From an uncultured Acidobacteriaceae bacterium (GTDB taxonomy: Bacteria > Acidobacteriota > Terriglobia > Terriglobales > Acidobacteriaceae): 64,000 bases of DNA. Below are positions 9,101-17,660 of the stretch, one piece after another. Position 1 is the first letter of the stretch. Each line of letters opens with the position of its first letter. The DNA is taken from assembly GCA_903904755.1 (NCBI GenBank), contig CAIVDV010000008.1:27680-91679 (forward strand). Direction: 5' to 3'. Both the position numbers and the translations under genes were made by a program. The notes beneath the pieces are model-generated. The model had not been told where the DNA came from and made no database searches. It saw only the letters and a list, made by a program, of their open reading frames with translations.

Positions 9101-10397
9101 GGTCGCGATCCGCGGCGGGGAGGGTGCCGACCTGGGCATACTCAGCTGTGGCATCAATCCAAAGCTCGGTGCCGCCTTTTTTGTCGGCGGGGACGTAAGT
9201 GATGGCGTGGTCAAACTGGTTCATGCCGGGAAGTTCCGGGGTGACATCGGGACCGTAGCCGGGGTTGAGCAGGACCATGTGCGCCTCAATGCCGGCGGCG
9301 CGGAGGAGGGCGACGAGGAAGGCGGCCTTGTCTTTGCAGTCGCCGTAGTGGCGCTTGAGAACCTCGGCAGCGGTTTGGGGCTGGAGTGCGGCCTCACCGA
9401 ACTCGATCCCGGTATAGCGAACGTCGGCATGGAGGCGTGAGACGATGGCCTGAATGGTGGCGAGGCGGCCGGGCCCCTGGGTGACGAGGTTGGCGGGGAG
9501 CATGGACTGGACGCTGGCGGGGAGGATTTGCGGCTCAGCGAGCTGAGAGTAGGTTCGGGCGACGGCGGCCCAGGACTCGCCGGTAGAGAACTCAACAAGG
9601 GGACGGAGGCGGATGTGGGTGGAGAGGTTGACGTCGTTGTTGACGTAGGCGGGCTGGGCGGCCTGGTCGAAGACGAGGTGGCGGATGCCGTTGTCTTCGG
9701 TGCTGGAGACGGCGAGCTGGGGCAGGAGCTTGACCTTGTAGTCGAAGTGGAGGCCCTTGGGAACATCGATGAGGAGCTGGGAGCGGGTGATGGGGACACT
9801 GCGATTGAAGAAACGGCGATAGATGCCGCCGCCGGAGAAGAAGGGCGCCTTGTCTTCGACATAGGCCTCTTCCTCAACGATTGCGCCGACGGTGAGGCCG
9901 GGCAGAGGGGCTTTGCGGATCCGTGCGTCGGAGTAAGTGCCTTCGTCCTGGGCGCTGGCGGGGCCGTCGGTGATGGTTTTCTGGTCCAGCTCTGAGACCT
10001 TGCCATCGGGAGTGAAGACGCGGGCGTGGATTTCAGGCTGGTTCTGGTACCAGGCCTCCCAGCGAATGCTGGTTTCGCCCCAGCCACGGACGGCGGCCTC
10101 AGTCTCAATGCGGTAGACCATGGAGTGGCGGAGGGTGATGCGGCCATCAGGCTGGAGGGTGTAGGCATCGCGCTCGTAGAGTATGGTGGCGGGCATGTAC
10201 TTCTCAGCCGAGACGGCGGCGGCGGCCTTGCGGAGGTCGTCGGGCGGGGCTGAGAAGGCGGGGCCGACCAGGGGCCAGGTGGAAGAAACGGCTGGGGCAG
10301 GAGGGGTTTGAGCCGAGGCGGAAATGGCACCAAAAGCAAGTAGGAAAGAGAGCGGGAGGCTGGACCACACAGGAGATGAGAAGAGGCCGGAGCGCAT
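6198..10397 (-). CDS. Secreted DUF3857/transglutaminase-like protein with C-terminal TPR region
   Basis: This is a very large (1399 residues) exported protein. Residues 1-29 are a signal peptide ending SASAQ. A DUF3857 domain (about 60-250) is followed by a transglutaminase-like core with a plausible triad: Cys354 (YGDCKDKA), His397 (QFDHAIT) and Asp415 (LWIDATAEY). From about 680 onward the sequence is helical and TPR-like (for example ALAADADLIAHHPDEALHHTQMAYTLLQAG). DUF3857-transglutaminase proteins are common in Acidobacteria and Bacteroidetes, but their substrate is unknown; a periplasmic peptidase or cross-linking role is inference. ATG 10397 has GAAGGA upstream. It appears monocistronic and is divergent from the amidohydrolase. 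Confidence 0.88.
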   Translation of the reverse strand: MRSGLFSSPVWSSLPLSFLLAFGAISASAQTPPAPAVSSTWPLVGPAFSAPPDDLRKAAAAVSAEKYMPATILYERDAYTLQPDGRITLRHSMVYRIETEAAVRGWGETSIRWEAWYQNQPEIHARVFTPDGKVSELDQKTITDGPASAQDEGTYSDARIRKAPLPGLTVGAIVEEEAYVEDKAPFFSGGGIYRRFFNRSVPITRSQLLIDVPKGLHFDYKVKLLPQLAVSSTEDNGIRHLVFDQAAQPAYVNNDVNLSTHIRLRPLVEFSTGESWAAVARTYSQLAEPQILPASVQSMLPANLVTQGPGRLATIQAIVSRLHADVRYTGIEFGEAALQPQTAAEVLKRHYGDCKDKAAFLVALLRAAGIEAHMVLLNPGYGPDVTPELPGMNQFDHAITYVPADKKGGTELWIDATAEYAQVGTLPAADRDRLALIVADNTTSLTRTPVGSPEDDAITETRDVRMAPNGPAEFTEASDTHGDIDETYRSSYGGQETKESRNELDRYIKSVYLAKTLASIEHGDGRDFTKPFFLRLKVAEAKRANTDIDDGAVAIPFYWVWGRLPEWFRRDPAPAGQKLTPQQEEDRKKSEAARTTEYQVHPFLTEWRYNIYPPEGFEPRAMPENKTVPMGPATYSQHFETGADGVVHATLRFNSGPGTYTLAQALALRDAVLAAYKQDMVMVLFDQVGARLLAAGKTREALAADADLIAHHPDEALHHTQMAYTLLQAGVGDRARAEAEKATKLDPKSAVAWRILGWVCEFNQIGVRYAQGFDWQCAHDAFVKSKDLDPEENVTRINLAIIQEYNQKGERYGEGAPLKDAVAEYRALTEKDKETGEEYQDNLLFDLLYGGQYQVLLDELAKLSSSKSRDGMAVAATTALHGVKAGIARAEHLSGGSEGRTAALASAGAQLLQMHIYGPATEIMAAGVEGQSDSAQTTQQIELFKNLTRWKGEYLPATNPASAAQRMMIAFFSGEVTEANAAQFVARHAYASDEAWKRNIEKASQGIGLVHSLASQMDLTDSVVLDLLAGSMKFTSEGDDKTGYRVSMESLGSQTQQIFVSRDEGGFKVVSDGSTSSEVGNYALYLLSKGRDTEAKSLLDWQRDQLHRGGGDDPLAGPELPRFWTTGETSGHEAMEIAAASLIDDTPEIKPLLPKLKAIFDKATSDDDRINLALILTNGYAAVQDGPQARAAAAVLLKKYPSSHVALGDAGTADALLKDWNDWNALLDEQLKKHPKDEILLRLKGLEAEYEGNFARAREFDQKVFDTGKATEGDYNNYAWESLFDNHVDDKAVEAAQKSNMLTKGESYAVLHTLACIYAAQGKTREAHELLLKAMNANSLPLPDSSIWFGLGAIYEQYGLPDAAIQAFLHVEKPPGIISPGDTWVLAQMHLKALTPPAK

Positions 10398-10629
10398 GAG
10401 CGAGTCCTTCAGGAGAAGTTTGGAGGTGATGGCGAAATCCCAGTAATTCTACTCTCGGGCAAGGGCGGAACTGTTGGCATTTGTGCAGAAAGCAGCGTCG
10501 AAGCAACAACGGACCGGAATAGCAGAAATGGATGAGGTGAATGGGAAAGTGCCGCTGCAGATGGGTTTTCCGATAGAGTGTGGGAATTGAGTCTGAGAAC
10601 TGCGCGGAAGCGCGCTGAGGAGCCTACGA

Positions 10630-11964
10630 GTGAAAGTGATTGCCCGCATTGCCTTGATTCCCTGCCTTGCCGCCGCCTGTATGGGGATGGCTCAGACCGG
10701 CGTAACCGCGCCCGCAACCGTGTATGTGAAGGCGGGACACCTGTTTGATGCCACCAGCGATACGCTGCGCGACAACGTTGTTGTGGTGGTGACAGGAGAA
10801 CGGATTGTGAAGGTGGCCGCATCGGGTGAGGTGGCGATTCCGGCTGGGGCCACGGTGGTGGACCTGAGCAAGGCGTGGGTGCTGCCGGGGCTGATTGATT
10901 GCCACACGCATCTGCAAGCGCGGGCGGACAAGTATGACCCAATCAACGAGGTGAAGCAGACACCGTTTGATGGGGGATTCAATGGAGTGGTGAATGCGCG
11001 GACGACGCTGATGGCAGGTTTCACGGGAGTTCGGGATGTGGGGTCGGAGCCGTTCTTTGCGGTGGATTTGCGTAAGGCGATTGACTCGGGCTACATTGTG
11101 GGGCCGCGGGTGGTGGCGAGTGGGCCGGGAATTTCGATTACGGGCGGACATGGAGACATGAACGGGTTTGCGCCTGCGGTGAGCAACATGATGTATCCGG
11201 CGGAGAAGGATTATGCGATTGCGGACGGGCCGGATGAAGTGCGGCGGGTAGTGCGGAAGCAGATCAAGTACGGGGTGGATGTGATCAAGATATTGGCGAC
11301 GGGCGGGGTGCTGAGCGCGGGCGACAAGCCGGGGGCGGAGCAGTTTACCTACGAGGAGCTGAAGGTGGCGGCGGATGAGGCGCACCGGGCAGGGCGAAAG
11401 ATTGCGGCGCACGCGCACGGAACCGAGGGCATCAAAGATGCGGTTCGGGCGGGAATTGACTCGATTGAGCATGGAAGCCTGATTGACGCCGAGGGGATTG
11501 CGCTGATGAAGGAACATGGGACGTATTTGGTTGCGGATATTTATAACGACGACTACATTCTGGGCAAGGCGATTGAGTTTGGATTGCCGAAGGAGAATGT
11601 GGACAAGGAGAAGATGGTGGGCCGGCTGCAGCGGGAGAACTTTGCCAAGGCGGTGGCGGCGGGTGTGAAGATTGCGTTTGGGACCGATGCCGGTGTGTAT
11701 CCGCATGGGGACAATGCCAAGCAGTTCTACTACATGGTGAAGTTCGGGATGACGCCGGCGGGCGCGATTCGGGCGGCGACGCAGAGCGCGGCGGACCTGA
11801 TTGACCGGGCGGCGGATGAGGGGACGGTGGAGGCGGGGAAGTTTGCCGACATGATTGCGGTGAGCGCGAATCCGCTGGAGAACGTGACGGTGCTGGAGCA
11901 TGTGGGGTTTGTGATGAAGGGCGGCAAGGTGTACAAGGATGAGTTGGGAGCCGCCAAGCCGTAG
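10630..11964 (+). CDS. Secreted metal-dependent amidohydrolase (Xaa-Pro dipeptidase/imidazolonepropionase-like)
   Basis: This 444-residue hydrolase of the amidohydrolase superfamily carries a signal peptide (about 1-22, ending GMAQ). The metal site begins with the HxH pair His92/His94 in GLIDCHTHL. The expected later elements follow: VIKILATGG (bridging Lys region), AAHAHG, DSIEHG and the catalytic Asp in FGTDAGVYPHG. Relatives act on dipeptides or cyclic amides; the substrate cannot be read from sequence. The start is GTG 10630; no nearby ATG gives a signal peptide. A strong terminator follows at 11993, so it is transcribed apart from the carotenoid operon. Confidence 0.9.
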   Translation: MKVIARIALIPCLAAACMGMAQTGVTAPATVYVKAGHLFDATSDTLRDNVVVVVTGERIVKVAASGEVAIPAGATVVDLSKAWVLPGLIDCHTHLQARADKYDPINEVKQTPFDGGFNGVVNARTTLMAGFTGVRDVGSEPFFAVDLRKAIDSGYIVGPRVVASGPGISITGGHGDMNGFAPAVSNMMYPAEKDYAIADGPDEVRRVVRKQIKYGVDVIKILATGGVLSAGDKPGAEQFTYEELKVAADEAHRAGRKIAAHAHGTEGIKDAVRAGIDSIEHGSLIDAEGIALMKEHGTYLVADIYNDDYILGKAIEFGLPKENVDKEKMVGRLQRENFAKAVAAGVKIAFGTDAGVYPHGDNAKQFYYMVKFGMTPAGAIRAATQSAADLIDRAADEGTVEAGKFADMIAVSANPLENVTVLEHVGFVMKGGKVYKDELGAAKP

Positions 11965-11992
11965 TTTATTGAGAAAACCTCGAAGGAAGGAG

Positions 11993-12026
11993 GGGGCGTG
12001 GCGGCGGAATGTGCCACGCCCCTTTT
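11993..12026 (+). terminator. Intrinsic terminator after the amidohydrolase
   Basis: A perfect 10-bp stem, GGGGCGTGGC (11993-12002) with GCCACGCCCC (12013-12022), is followed by TTTT. It insulates the amidohydrolase from the carotenoid genes. Confidence 0.85.
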
Positions 12027-12046
12027 GGCGTTTGGGTCTGGAAAAT

Positions 12047-12075
12047 TTGACCGTGCTGGAATATGTTTCGATAAA
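12047..12075 (+). promoter_or_regulatory. Candidate sigma-70 promoter of the carotenoid operon
   Basis: TTGACC (12047-12052) and GATAAA (12070-12075) are separated by exactly 17 bases, a good match to the -35/-10 consensus. It lies just after the preceding terminator and about 130 bases before the CrtN-like start, leaving a long leader. This is sequence match only; no transcript evidence. Confidence 0.45.
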
Positions 12076-12208
12076 AGTGAATCCAGCGGAATTGCCGGGG
12101 AATCTCTTGGATGCAGGCGCAACCAGGCCGAGTGGCAGGGAATCGTAGTGACGAGTGGTAAAGAGAAGGCTCTGCAGAGCGCAAAATACAAGAAGAGCAG
12201 GACACTGT

Positions 12209-13786
12209 ATGCCGGGAATCGGAAAGCAAGGTAAGCGGACGGACAGGGTAGTAATTGTGGGCGCGGGGCCGGGTGGACTGGCCAGCGCTATGCTGCTGGC
12301 CAAGGCCGGCGTTCAGGTGACCGTGGTGGAAAAGCGCGGGAAAGTGGGCGGCCGGACGGCGACGATTGAGCAGGACGGCTTCCAGTTTGATATTGGGCCG
12401 ACGTTCTTCCTGTACCCGCAGGTTCTGCGGGAGATTTTTGCGGCGACCGGGCACTCCCTGGAAAAGGAAGTGCCCATGGTGCGGCTGGATCCGCAGTACC
12501 GTCTGGTGTTTGGGGGCGGTGGGCAACTGGATGCGACCTCAGACGTGGAGCGGATGAAGGCGGAGATGGCGCGGATCAGCCCGCGGGATGCTGAGAAGCT
12601 GGACCAGTACTTCCGGGACAACCGGAAGAAGCTGGAGCGGTTTGCGCCGATTCTGCAGACACCGTTTGAGAGCTGGCGCGACCTGATGCGGCCGGAGATG
12701 CTGAAGCTGCTGCCGCTGGTGCGGCCGTGGCGGAGCCTGGACGACGACCTGAAGAGCCACTTTGAGGATGAGCGGATTCGGCTGGGATTCAGCTTCCAGT
12801 CGAAGTACCTGGGGATGAGCCCGTTCAGCTGTCCGAGTTTGTTCAGCATTTTGTCGTTTCTGGAATACGAGCACGGGGTGTTTCACCCGATTGGCGGGTG
12901 CGGTGCAGTAACGCAGGCGATGGCGCGGATTGCGACGGAGATGGGCGTGACGATACAGCTCGATACTCCGGTGGAAGAGCTGGTGTTTGAAGGGCGCAGG
13001 GCGGTGGGCGTACGCACGGCCAACGAGACGCTGAAGGCGGATGCGGTGGTGATGAATGCCGATTTTGCGCAGGCGGCGCAGCGGCTGATTCCGAACCATC
13101 TGCGGCGGCGATGGACGAACGAGAAGATTCAGAAGAAGCGGTTCAGCTGCTCGACCTTCATGATGTATCTGGGGATTGAGGGCAGCTATGACGAGGCGGC
13201 GCACCACACGATTTATCTCTCAAAGAACTACCAGCAGAATCTGCAGGACATTGAGAAGAATCATCGGCTGACGATGGAAGACCCGAGCTTTTATGTGCAG
13301 AATGCGTGTGTGACAGACCCGAGCCTGGCTCCGGAGGGGATGAGCACGCTGTATGTGCTGGTTCCGGTGACGCATGAGAGTGCAAATGTGGACTGGGCGA
13401 AGCAGGAGCAGGACTTCCGGGCGCTGGCGCTGAAGCAGCTGGGCAAGCTGGGAATGACGGATGTGGAGCGGCGAATCCGGGTGGAAAAGCGGATGACCCC
13501 GGCGACGTGGGATACGAATTTTGGGCTGCACATGGGGGCGACATTCAGCATGGCTCACTCGCTGGACCAGATGCTGCACCTGCGACCGCATAACCGGTTT
13601 GAGGACCTGGACGGAGTGTACCTGGTGGGTGGAGGGACGCATCCGGGGAGCGGGTTACCGGTGATATTTGAGTCGGCCCGGATCAGTTCGCGGCTGTTGC
13701 TGAACGACCTGGAACTGGAGCCGAAGTGGCACCATTCCCCACAGATGGAACAAAGCGCGGTATTTGGCACGGCGCGCCAGGCCTGA
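12209..13786 (+). CDS. crtN: CrtN/CrtI-type carotenoid desaturase (first gene of C30 carotenoid operon)
   Basis: This FAD-dependent phytoene-desaturase-family enzyme has 525 residues. The dinucleotide-binding motif VVIVGAGPGGLASAML lies near the N-terminus, followed by GGRTATIEQDGFQFDIGPTFF. The C-terminal signature YLVGGGTHPGSGLPVI binds FAD. The internal stretch FSCSTFMMYLGIE resembles the diapophytoene (dehydrosqualene) desaturase CrtN. By that resemblance and the neighbours it should desaturate a C30 backbone to diaponeurosporene or diapolycopene. I chose ATG 12209 because the FAD motif begins shortly after; an in-frame GTG at 12155 adds 18 residues. The aldehyde dehydrogenase starts 22 bases downstream. 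A CrtI acting on C40 phytoene remains possible. Confidence 0.85.
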   Translation: MPGIGKQGKRTDRVVIVGAGPGGLASAMLLAKAGVQVTVVEKRGKVGGRTATIEQDGFQFDIGPTFFLYPQVLREIFAATGHSLEKEVPMVRLDPQYRLVFGGGGQLDATSDVERMKAEMARISPRDAEKLDQYFRDNRKKLERFAPILQTPFESWRDLMRPEMLKLLPLVRPWRSLDDDLKSHFEDERIRLGFSFQSKYLGMSPFSCPSLFSILSFLEYEHGVFHPIGGCGAVTQAMARIATEMGVTIQLDTPVEELVFEGRRAVGVRTANETLKADAVVMNADFAQAAQRLIPNHLRRRWTNEKIQKKRFSCSTFMMYLGIEGSYDEAAHHTIYLSKNYQQNLQDIEKNHRLTMEDPSFYVQNACVTDPSLAPEGMSTLYVLVPVTHESANVDWAKQEQDFRALALKQLGKLGMTDVERRIRVEKRMTPATWDTNFGLHMGATFSMAHSLDQMLHLRPHNRFEDLDGVYLVGGGTHPGSGLPVIFESARISSRLLLNDLELEPKWHHSPQMEQSAVFGTARQA

Positions 13787-13808
13787 AGAGCAAAGCGGGA
13801 GAGACAGC

Positions 13809-15254
13809 GTGAGCAGGCTGGAGCTGGAGAGCACGAGATTGGCGCAGCGACGGTGGGAGGCAGCTCCCCTGGCGAACCGGCTACGCGTGCTGGGAAGGTT
13901 CCGACGGCTGGCGGCTGACGGGGCACGTGAGCTGGCAGAGAGGGTGCCTACACGGCTGGCGGGCGCGCTGAGCCGTACGGTGGCGGACACGCTGGTGAGC
14001 GAAGTGCTGCCACTGATTGAGGCCTGCCGGTTCCTGGACCGGGAATCGGGGCGGATTCTGCGGACGCGGGAGCTGGGCGGCGAGGGGCGGCCGGTTTGGC
14101 TGGGCAGGGTTGAGGCGCAGGTGGAGCGCGCGCCGTGGGGCGTTGTGCTGGTGATAGCGGCGGCGAATTATCCTCTGCTGCTGGCCGGGGTGCAGACGGT
14201 GCAGGCGCTGGTGGCGGGCAATGCCGTGATTTGGAAGCCTGCTCCGGGAACTGAGGCGGTGGCCTTTGCGATGCGGACACTGCTGCTGGAGGCGGGGCTG
14301 GAGCCGGAGTTGCTGACGGTGTTGGATGCGAGTGTAGCGGCGGCGGAAGAAGCGATTGCGGCGAGAGTGGATTTTGTGGCGGTGACGGGGTCGCCGGCGA
14401 CGGGCCGGGCAGTGCTGCGGCAACTGGCCGAGACGGTGACGCCGGCGGTGCTGGAGCTTTCCGGCTGTGATGCGGTGATGGTGTTGCCGGGTGCGGATTT
14501 GAGGCACGTGGTGGAGGCGATGAGCTTTGGGCTCCGCTTCAATGGGTCGTTTACGTGCATGGCGCCTAGAAGGATTTTGCTGGCTGGGCTAAGCGCAGGT
14601 GAAGCGGATTTTGTGGAGGCTGGGCTGACGAAGGCGCTGGCAGGGCTGAAGCCGGTGGAGTTGAGCGAGGCAGGCCGGGTGCTGCTGGGAGATTTAGTGG
14701 AAGATGCGCGGGCGCAGGGCGCAACGGTGGCTGTGAATGGACTGCGCGAGGGCGAGCAACAGGCGGGCGCGACGCTGGTGCTGGGCGCGACGCCGGCGAT
14801 GGTTGTGATGCGGAGCGAGGTGTTTGCGCCTGTAGTGAGCGTGATGCGGACGGCGAGCGTGGGCGAGGCGATAGCGGCGGATGCGGTGTGCCCGTTTGGG
14901 TTGACCGCAGCGATTTTTGGCCGGGAGCGCGAGGCTCGGGCGGTAGCGGGGCGACTGCGAGTTGGGAATGTGCTGATCAACGATGTGATTGCGCCGACGG
15001 CGGACTGCCGGGTGAGCTTTGGCGGGCGCGGGGGCAGTGGCTACGGCGTGACGCGGGGGGCCGAAGGGCTGCTGGCGATGACGACGCCGAAGACGATACA
15101 GGTACGGCGAGGACGGCCGAAGCGGGCATATGAAGTGACCGGTGATGGGCATATTGAGCTGTTTGCCGGGCTGACCCAACTGCTGCATGGTGGATGGGGG
15201 AAGAAGTTTGCGGGATTGCGGCGGCTGATGGCTGCTGCGAGGAATTTGCAGTAA
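13809..15254 (+). CDS. aldH: Aldehyde dehydrogenase, probable apocarotenoid aldehyde oxidation (AldH-like)
   Basis: This NAD(P)-dependent aldehyde dehydrogenase has 481 residues. The key residues are present: Asn120 (IAAAN), Lys143 (WKP), general base Glu216 (VLELSG) and nucleophile Cys250 (GSFTCMAPRR). It sits between two carotenoid oxidoreductases, so its likely substrate is the terminal aldehyde of a C30 carotenoid (4,4'-diaponeurosporenal), converted to the carboxylic acid as AldH does in staphyloxanthin synthesis. That assignment is from context. The start is GTG 13809 with GGGAGAGA just upstream. The next gene starts 29 bases after the stop. Confidence 0.85.
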   Translation: MSRLELESTRLAQRRWEAAPLANRLRVLGRFRRLAADGARELAERVPTRLAGALSRTVADTLVSEVLPLIEACRFLDRESGRILRTRELGGEGRPVWLGRVEAQVERAPWGVVLVIAAANYPLLLAGVQTVQALVAGNAVIWKPAPGTEAVAFAMRTLLLEAGLEPELLTVLDASVAAAEEAIAARVDFVAVTGSPATGRAVLRQLAETVTPAVLELSGCDAVMVLPGADLRHVVEAMSFGLRFNGSFTCMAPRRILLAGLSAGEADFVEAGLTKALAGLKPVELSEAGRVLLGDLVEDARAQGATVAVNGLREGEQQAGATLVLGATPAMVVMRSEVFAPVVSVMRTASVGEAIAADAVCPFGLTAAIFGREREARAVAGRLRVGNVLINDVIAPTADCRVSFGGRGGSGYGVTRGAEGLLAMTTPKTIQVRRGRPKRAYEVTGDGHIELFAGLTQLLHGGWGKKFAGLRRLMAAARNLQ

Positions 15255-15283
15255 TACGAGTTTGAAGTCAAGGAGTGGAGCGT

Positions 15284-16831
15284 ATGAAGGTTGCAGTGAT
15301 TGGTTCGGGTTTGGGTGGTTTGTCGGCAGCGGCGACGCTGGCTGCGCGCGGCTACCAGGTGGAAGTGTTTGAGAAAAATCCGTGGCTGGGCGGCAAGGCT
15401 GCGGAGATTCATGAAGAGGGTTTCCGATTTGATATGGGGCCGACAATTCTGATTCGTCCGTCGGTGCTGCGGCGGATTTTTGCGGAGGCGGGCCGGAAGC
15501 TGGAGGACTATCTGGACATGGTCCGGCTGGATCCGCAGTGGCGATGCTTTTTTGAAGATGGGCTGGTGCTGGACCTGGAGGACAACCTGCAGGCGATGGC
15601 GACAAGCCTGGACAAGCTGAAGCCGGGGATGGGGAAGGGCTTTCTGGACTTCCAGGAGCTGAGCGAGCAACTGCATGAGATCAGCAACAAGTTCTTTTTC
15701 TGGAAGCCTGTGGGGACGATGCTGGACACCTTCGAGTTGAAGGGTGCGTTCCAACTGGAGGTGCTGAAAGACGTGATGAAGATGCGCCTGGGGAAGACAG
15801 TAGGCGGCACGATTCGCGAGTACATTCCGGATCCGCGTGTGGCGCAGATGCTGGACCACTACACGCAATATGTGGGGTCGTCTCCGGATGCTTCGCCAGC
15901 AATTTTGTGCGCGATTGGGCATATGCAGTCGGAAGAGGGCATCTGGTATCCGATGGGCGGCACGCGTGCGGTTCCGGAGGCGCTGGTGAAACTTGGCCGG
16001 GAGTTGGGCGTGGTGTATCACCCGTCAACGGAAGTGGAGCGCCTGCTGATTGAGGGCGGCAAGACGACGGGACTGACGACGACCGCGGGCGATGTACTGC
16101 GATTTGACGCGGTGGTTTCGAACGAAGATGCGGTGCGGACGTACCGGGAGCTGATTGGCGGACCCGTGGCGGCGAAGTTTGAGAAGGAGCGCGGGTACGA
16201 ACCAGCGTGCAGCGGTGTGGTGCTGTACCTGGGGCTGAACAAACGGTATGACCACCTGGCGCACCACTGCTTTGTGTTTTCGCGCGACCCGCACGAGGAG
16301 TTCCGGAGCATTTATGAACTGGGGCAGCCAGCGCCGGACCCGACGTGCTATCTGGCATCGACGACGCGGACCGAAGGGGCGACTGCGCCTGAGGGCGGGG
16401 ATGCGCTGTATGTGCTGGTACATACGCCGTATCTGCGGCCGGAGCACAACTGGGATGAGATGTTCCCGAAGTATCGGCAGGTGATTTTGGACAAGCTGAA
16501 GCGGACAGCGGGAATGCCGGACCTGGAAGATCGAATTGTCTTTGAGCGGAAGCTGACCCCGGTGGACATCCACAACCGGTACAAAGTCCTGAACGGAGCA
16601 ATTTACGGGTTGGCGAGCCATGGGAAGTGGAATGGCGCGTTCAAGCCTTCGAACCGGCGGCGGGATGTGGACGGGCTGTTTTTGGCCGGGGGCGCGGCGC
16701 ATCCGGGACCGGGAATGCCGATGGTGATGATGTCGGGCTGGATTGCGGCGGATGCGCTGGACCAGCGGTACCGGGGTGAGGCGGCTGTGGCAGCGCGGCG
16801 ACGTGTGGAAGCCGAGCTGGCGGCTGTATAA
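15284..16831 (+). CDS. crtP: CrtP-type carotenoid oxygenase (diaponeurosporene oxidase-like)
   Basis: A second phytoene-desaturase-family flavoprotein, 515 residues, with the N-terminal FAD motif VIGSGLGGLSAAATLAARG and the C-terminal GLFLAGGAAHPGPGMPMVMM. It differs from its neighbour in the middle: ACSGVVLYLGLNKRYDHLAHH and YVLVHTPYLRPEHNW resemble the CrtP (CrtNb) group, which oxidises the terminal methyl of C30 carotenoids to an aldehyde rather than desaturating. ATG 15284 is set by AAGGAG at 15270-15275. The acyltransferase starts 7 bases after its stop. A second desaturase is the main alternative. Confidence 0.8.
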   Translation: MKVAVIGSGLGGLSAAATLAARGYQVEVFEKNPWLGGKAAEIHEEGFRFDMGPTILIRPSVLRRIFAEAGRKLEDYLDMVRLDPQWRCFFEDGLVLDLEDNLQAMATSLDKLKPGMGKGFLDFQELSEQLHEISNKFFFWKPVGTMLDTFELKGAFQLEVLKDVMKMRLGKTVGGTIREYIPDPRVAQMLDHYTQYVGSSPDASPAILCAIGHMQSEEGIWYPMGGTRAVPEALVKLGRELGVVYHPSTEVERLLIEGGKTTGLTTTAGDVLRFDAVVSNEDAVRTYRELIGGPVAAKFEKERGYEPACSGVVLYLGLNKRYDHLAHHCFVFSRDPHEEFRSIYELGQPAPDPTCYLASTTRTEGATAPEGGDALYVLVHTPYLRPEHNWDEMFPKYRQVILDKLKRTAGMPDLEDRIVFERKLTPVDIHNRYKVLNGAIYGLASHGKWNGAFKPSNRRRDVDGLFLAGGAAHPGPGMPMVMMSGWIAADALDQRYRGEAAVAARRRVEAELAAV

Positions 16832-16838
16832 CGGAGGC

Positions 16839-17660
16839 ATGGCGCAACCTGTCAAATCCGATGGACGAGCAGCGGGCGGGGCGAAGGAGCTGAGGCGACC
16901 TTCGCCCCGCGCTCTTGCGCTGTTTCGCATGTATGCGCGGTGGTATATGCGGCGGCACTTCCACGCGATACGGGTAGCGAATGCGCAGCGGATACCGCAG
17001 CATGCTGAGCGGCTGATTGTGTTTGGAAACCATGCGAGCTGGTGGGATCCGCTGACGGCGCTGCTGCTGGCGGAGGCGGTGCTGCCGGGGCGGGAGCACT
17101 ATGCGCCGATGGATGAGACGGCGCTGAAGAACTATGCGATTTTCAAGCCGATGGGTTTCTTCCCGGTAGAGAACGGGACGGCACGAGGGGCGGTACAGCT
17201 GCTGCGGGCAGGGGAAGAGATTTTTGAGCGCGGGGGAGCACTGTGGATTACGCCGGAGAGCCAGTTCCAGGATGTGCGGACCCGTCCGGTGACCTTCAAA
17301 CAGGGGCTGGGCAAGCTCATGACGCGGCAGGGCCGGATGACGTGTGTGCCGCTGGGGATTGAGTACACGTTCTGGGATGAGCGGCTGCCGGAAGTGCTGA
17401 TCAACATTGGCGAACCGCTTGAGATTGCTGACGGGACGATGGAAGAGACGCAGACGTGGACGAACCTGCTGAGCTATGCGATGGCGGCGACGCTGGATGA
17501 ACTGGCGCTGCTGGCCGAGGCCCGGGACCCGGGGGGATTTATCGCGATTCTGGAGGGCGGCGGGGGGATTGGAGGGGTGTATGAGCTGTGGCAGAGGGTA
17601 AAGGCTGCGGTGACAGGGCGGGAGTATCACCACAACCATGGGAGTCTGCACAAGCGATGA
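16839..17660 (+). CDS. crtO: PlsC-type acyltransferase (CrtO-like, glycosyl carotenoid acylation)
   Basis: This 273-residue 1-acylglycerol-3-phosphate acyltransferase-family protein has the HX4D motif His65-Asp70 in GNHASWWDP and a later FPVENGTARG and PESQFQ block. In staphyloxanthin synthesis an acyltransferase (CrtO) esterifies the sugar with a fatty acid; the staphylococcal CrtO is a different-looking membrane protein, so this would be a functional analogue. A role in phospholipid synthesis is the alternative. ATG 16839 has GGAGG only one base upstream, tight but the only candidate near the conserved region. Its stop overlaps the next start (ATGA). Confidence 0.75.
   Translation: MAQPVKSDGRAAGGAKELRRPSPRALALFRMYARWYMRRHFHAIRVANAQRIPQHAERLIVFGNHASWWDPLTALLLAEAVLPGREHYAPMDETALKNYAIFKPMGFFPVENGTARGAVQLLRAGEEIFERGGALWITPESQFQDVRTRPVTFKQGLGKLMTRQGRMTCVPLGIEYTFWDERLPEVLINIGEPLEIADGTMEETQTWTNLLSYAMAATLDELALLAEARDPGGFIAILEGGGGIGGVYELWQRVKAAVTGREYHHNHGSLHKR

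Noticed and set aside
7365..9440. Long plus-strand open frame opposite the DUF3857/TPR gene
   Set aside because: It is antisense to a gene with clear domains, consists of Gly/Val/Glu-rich low-complexity sequence and has no ribosome-binding site; G-rich coding strands create such frames.
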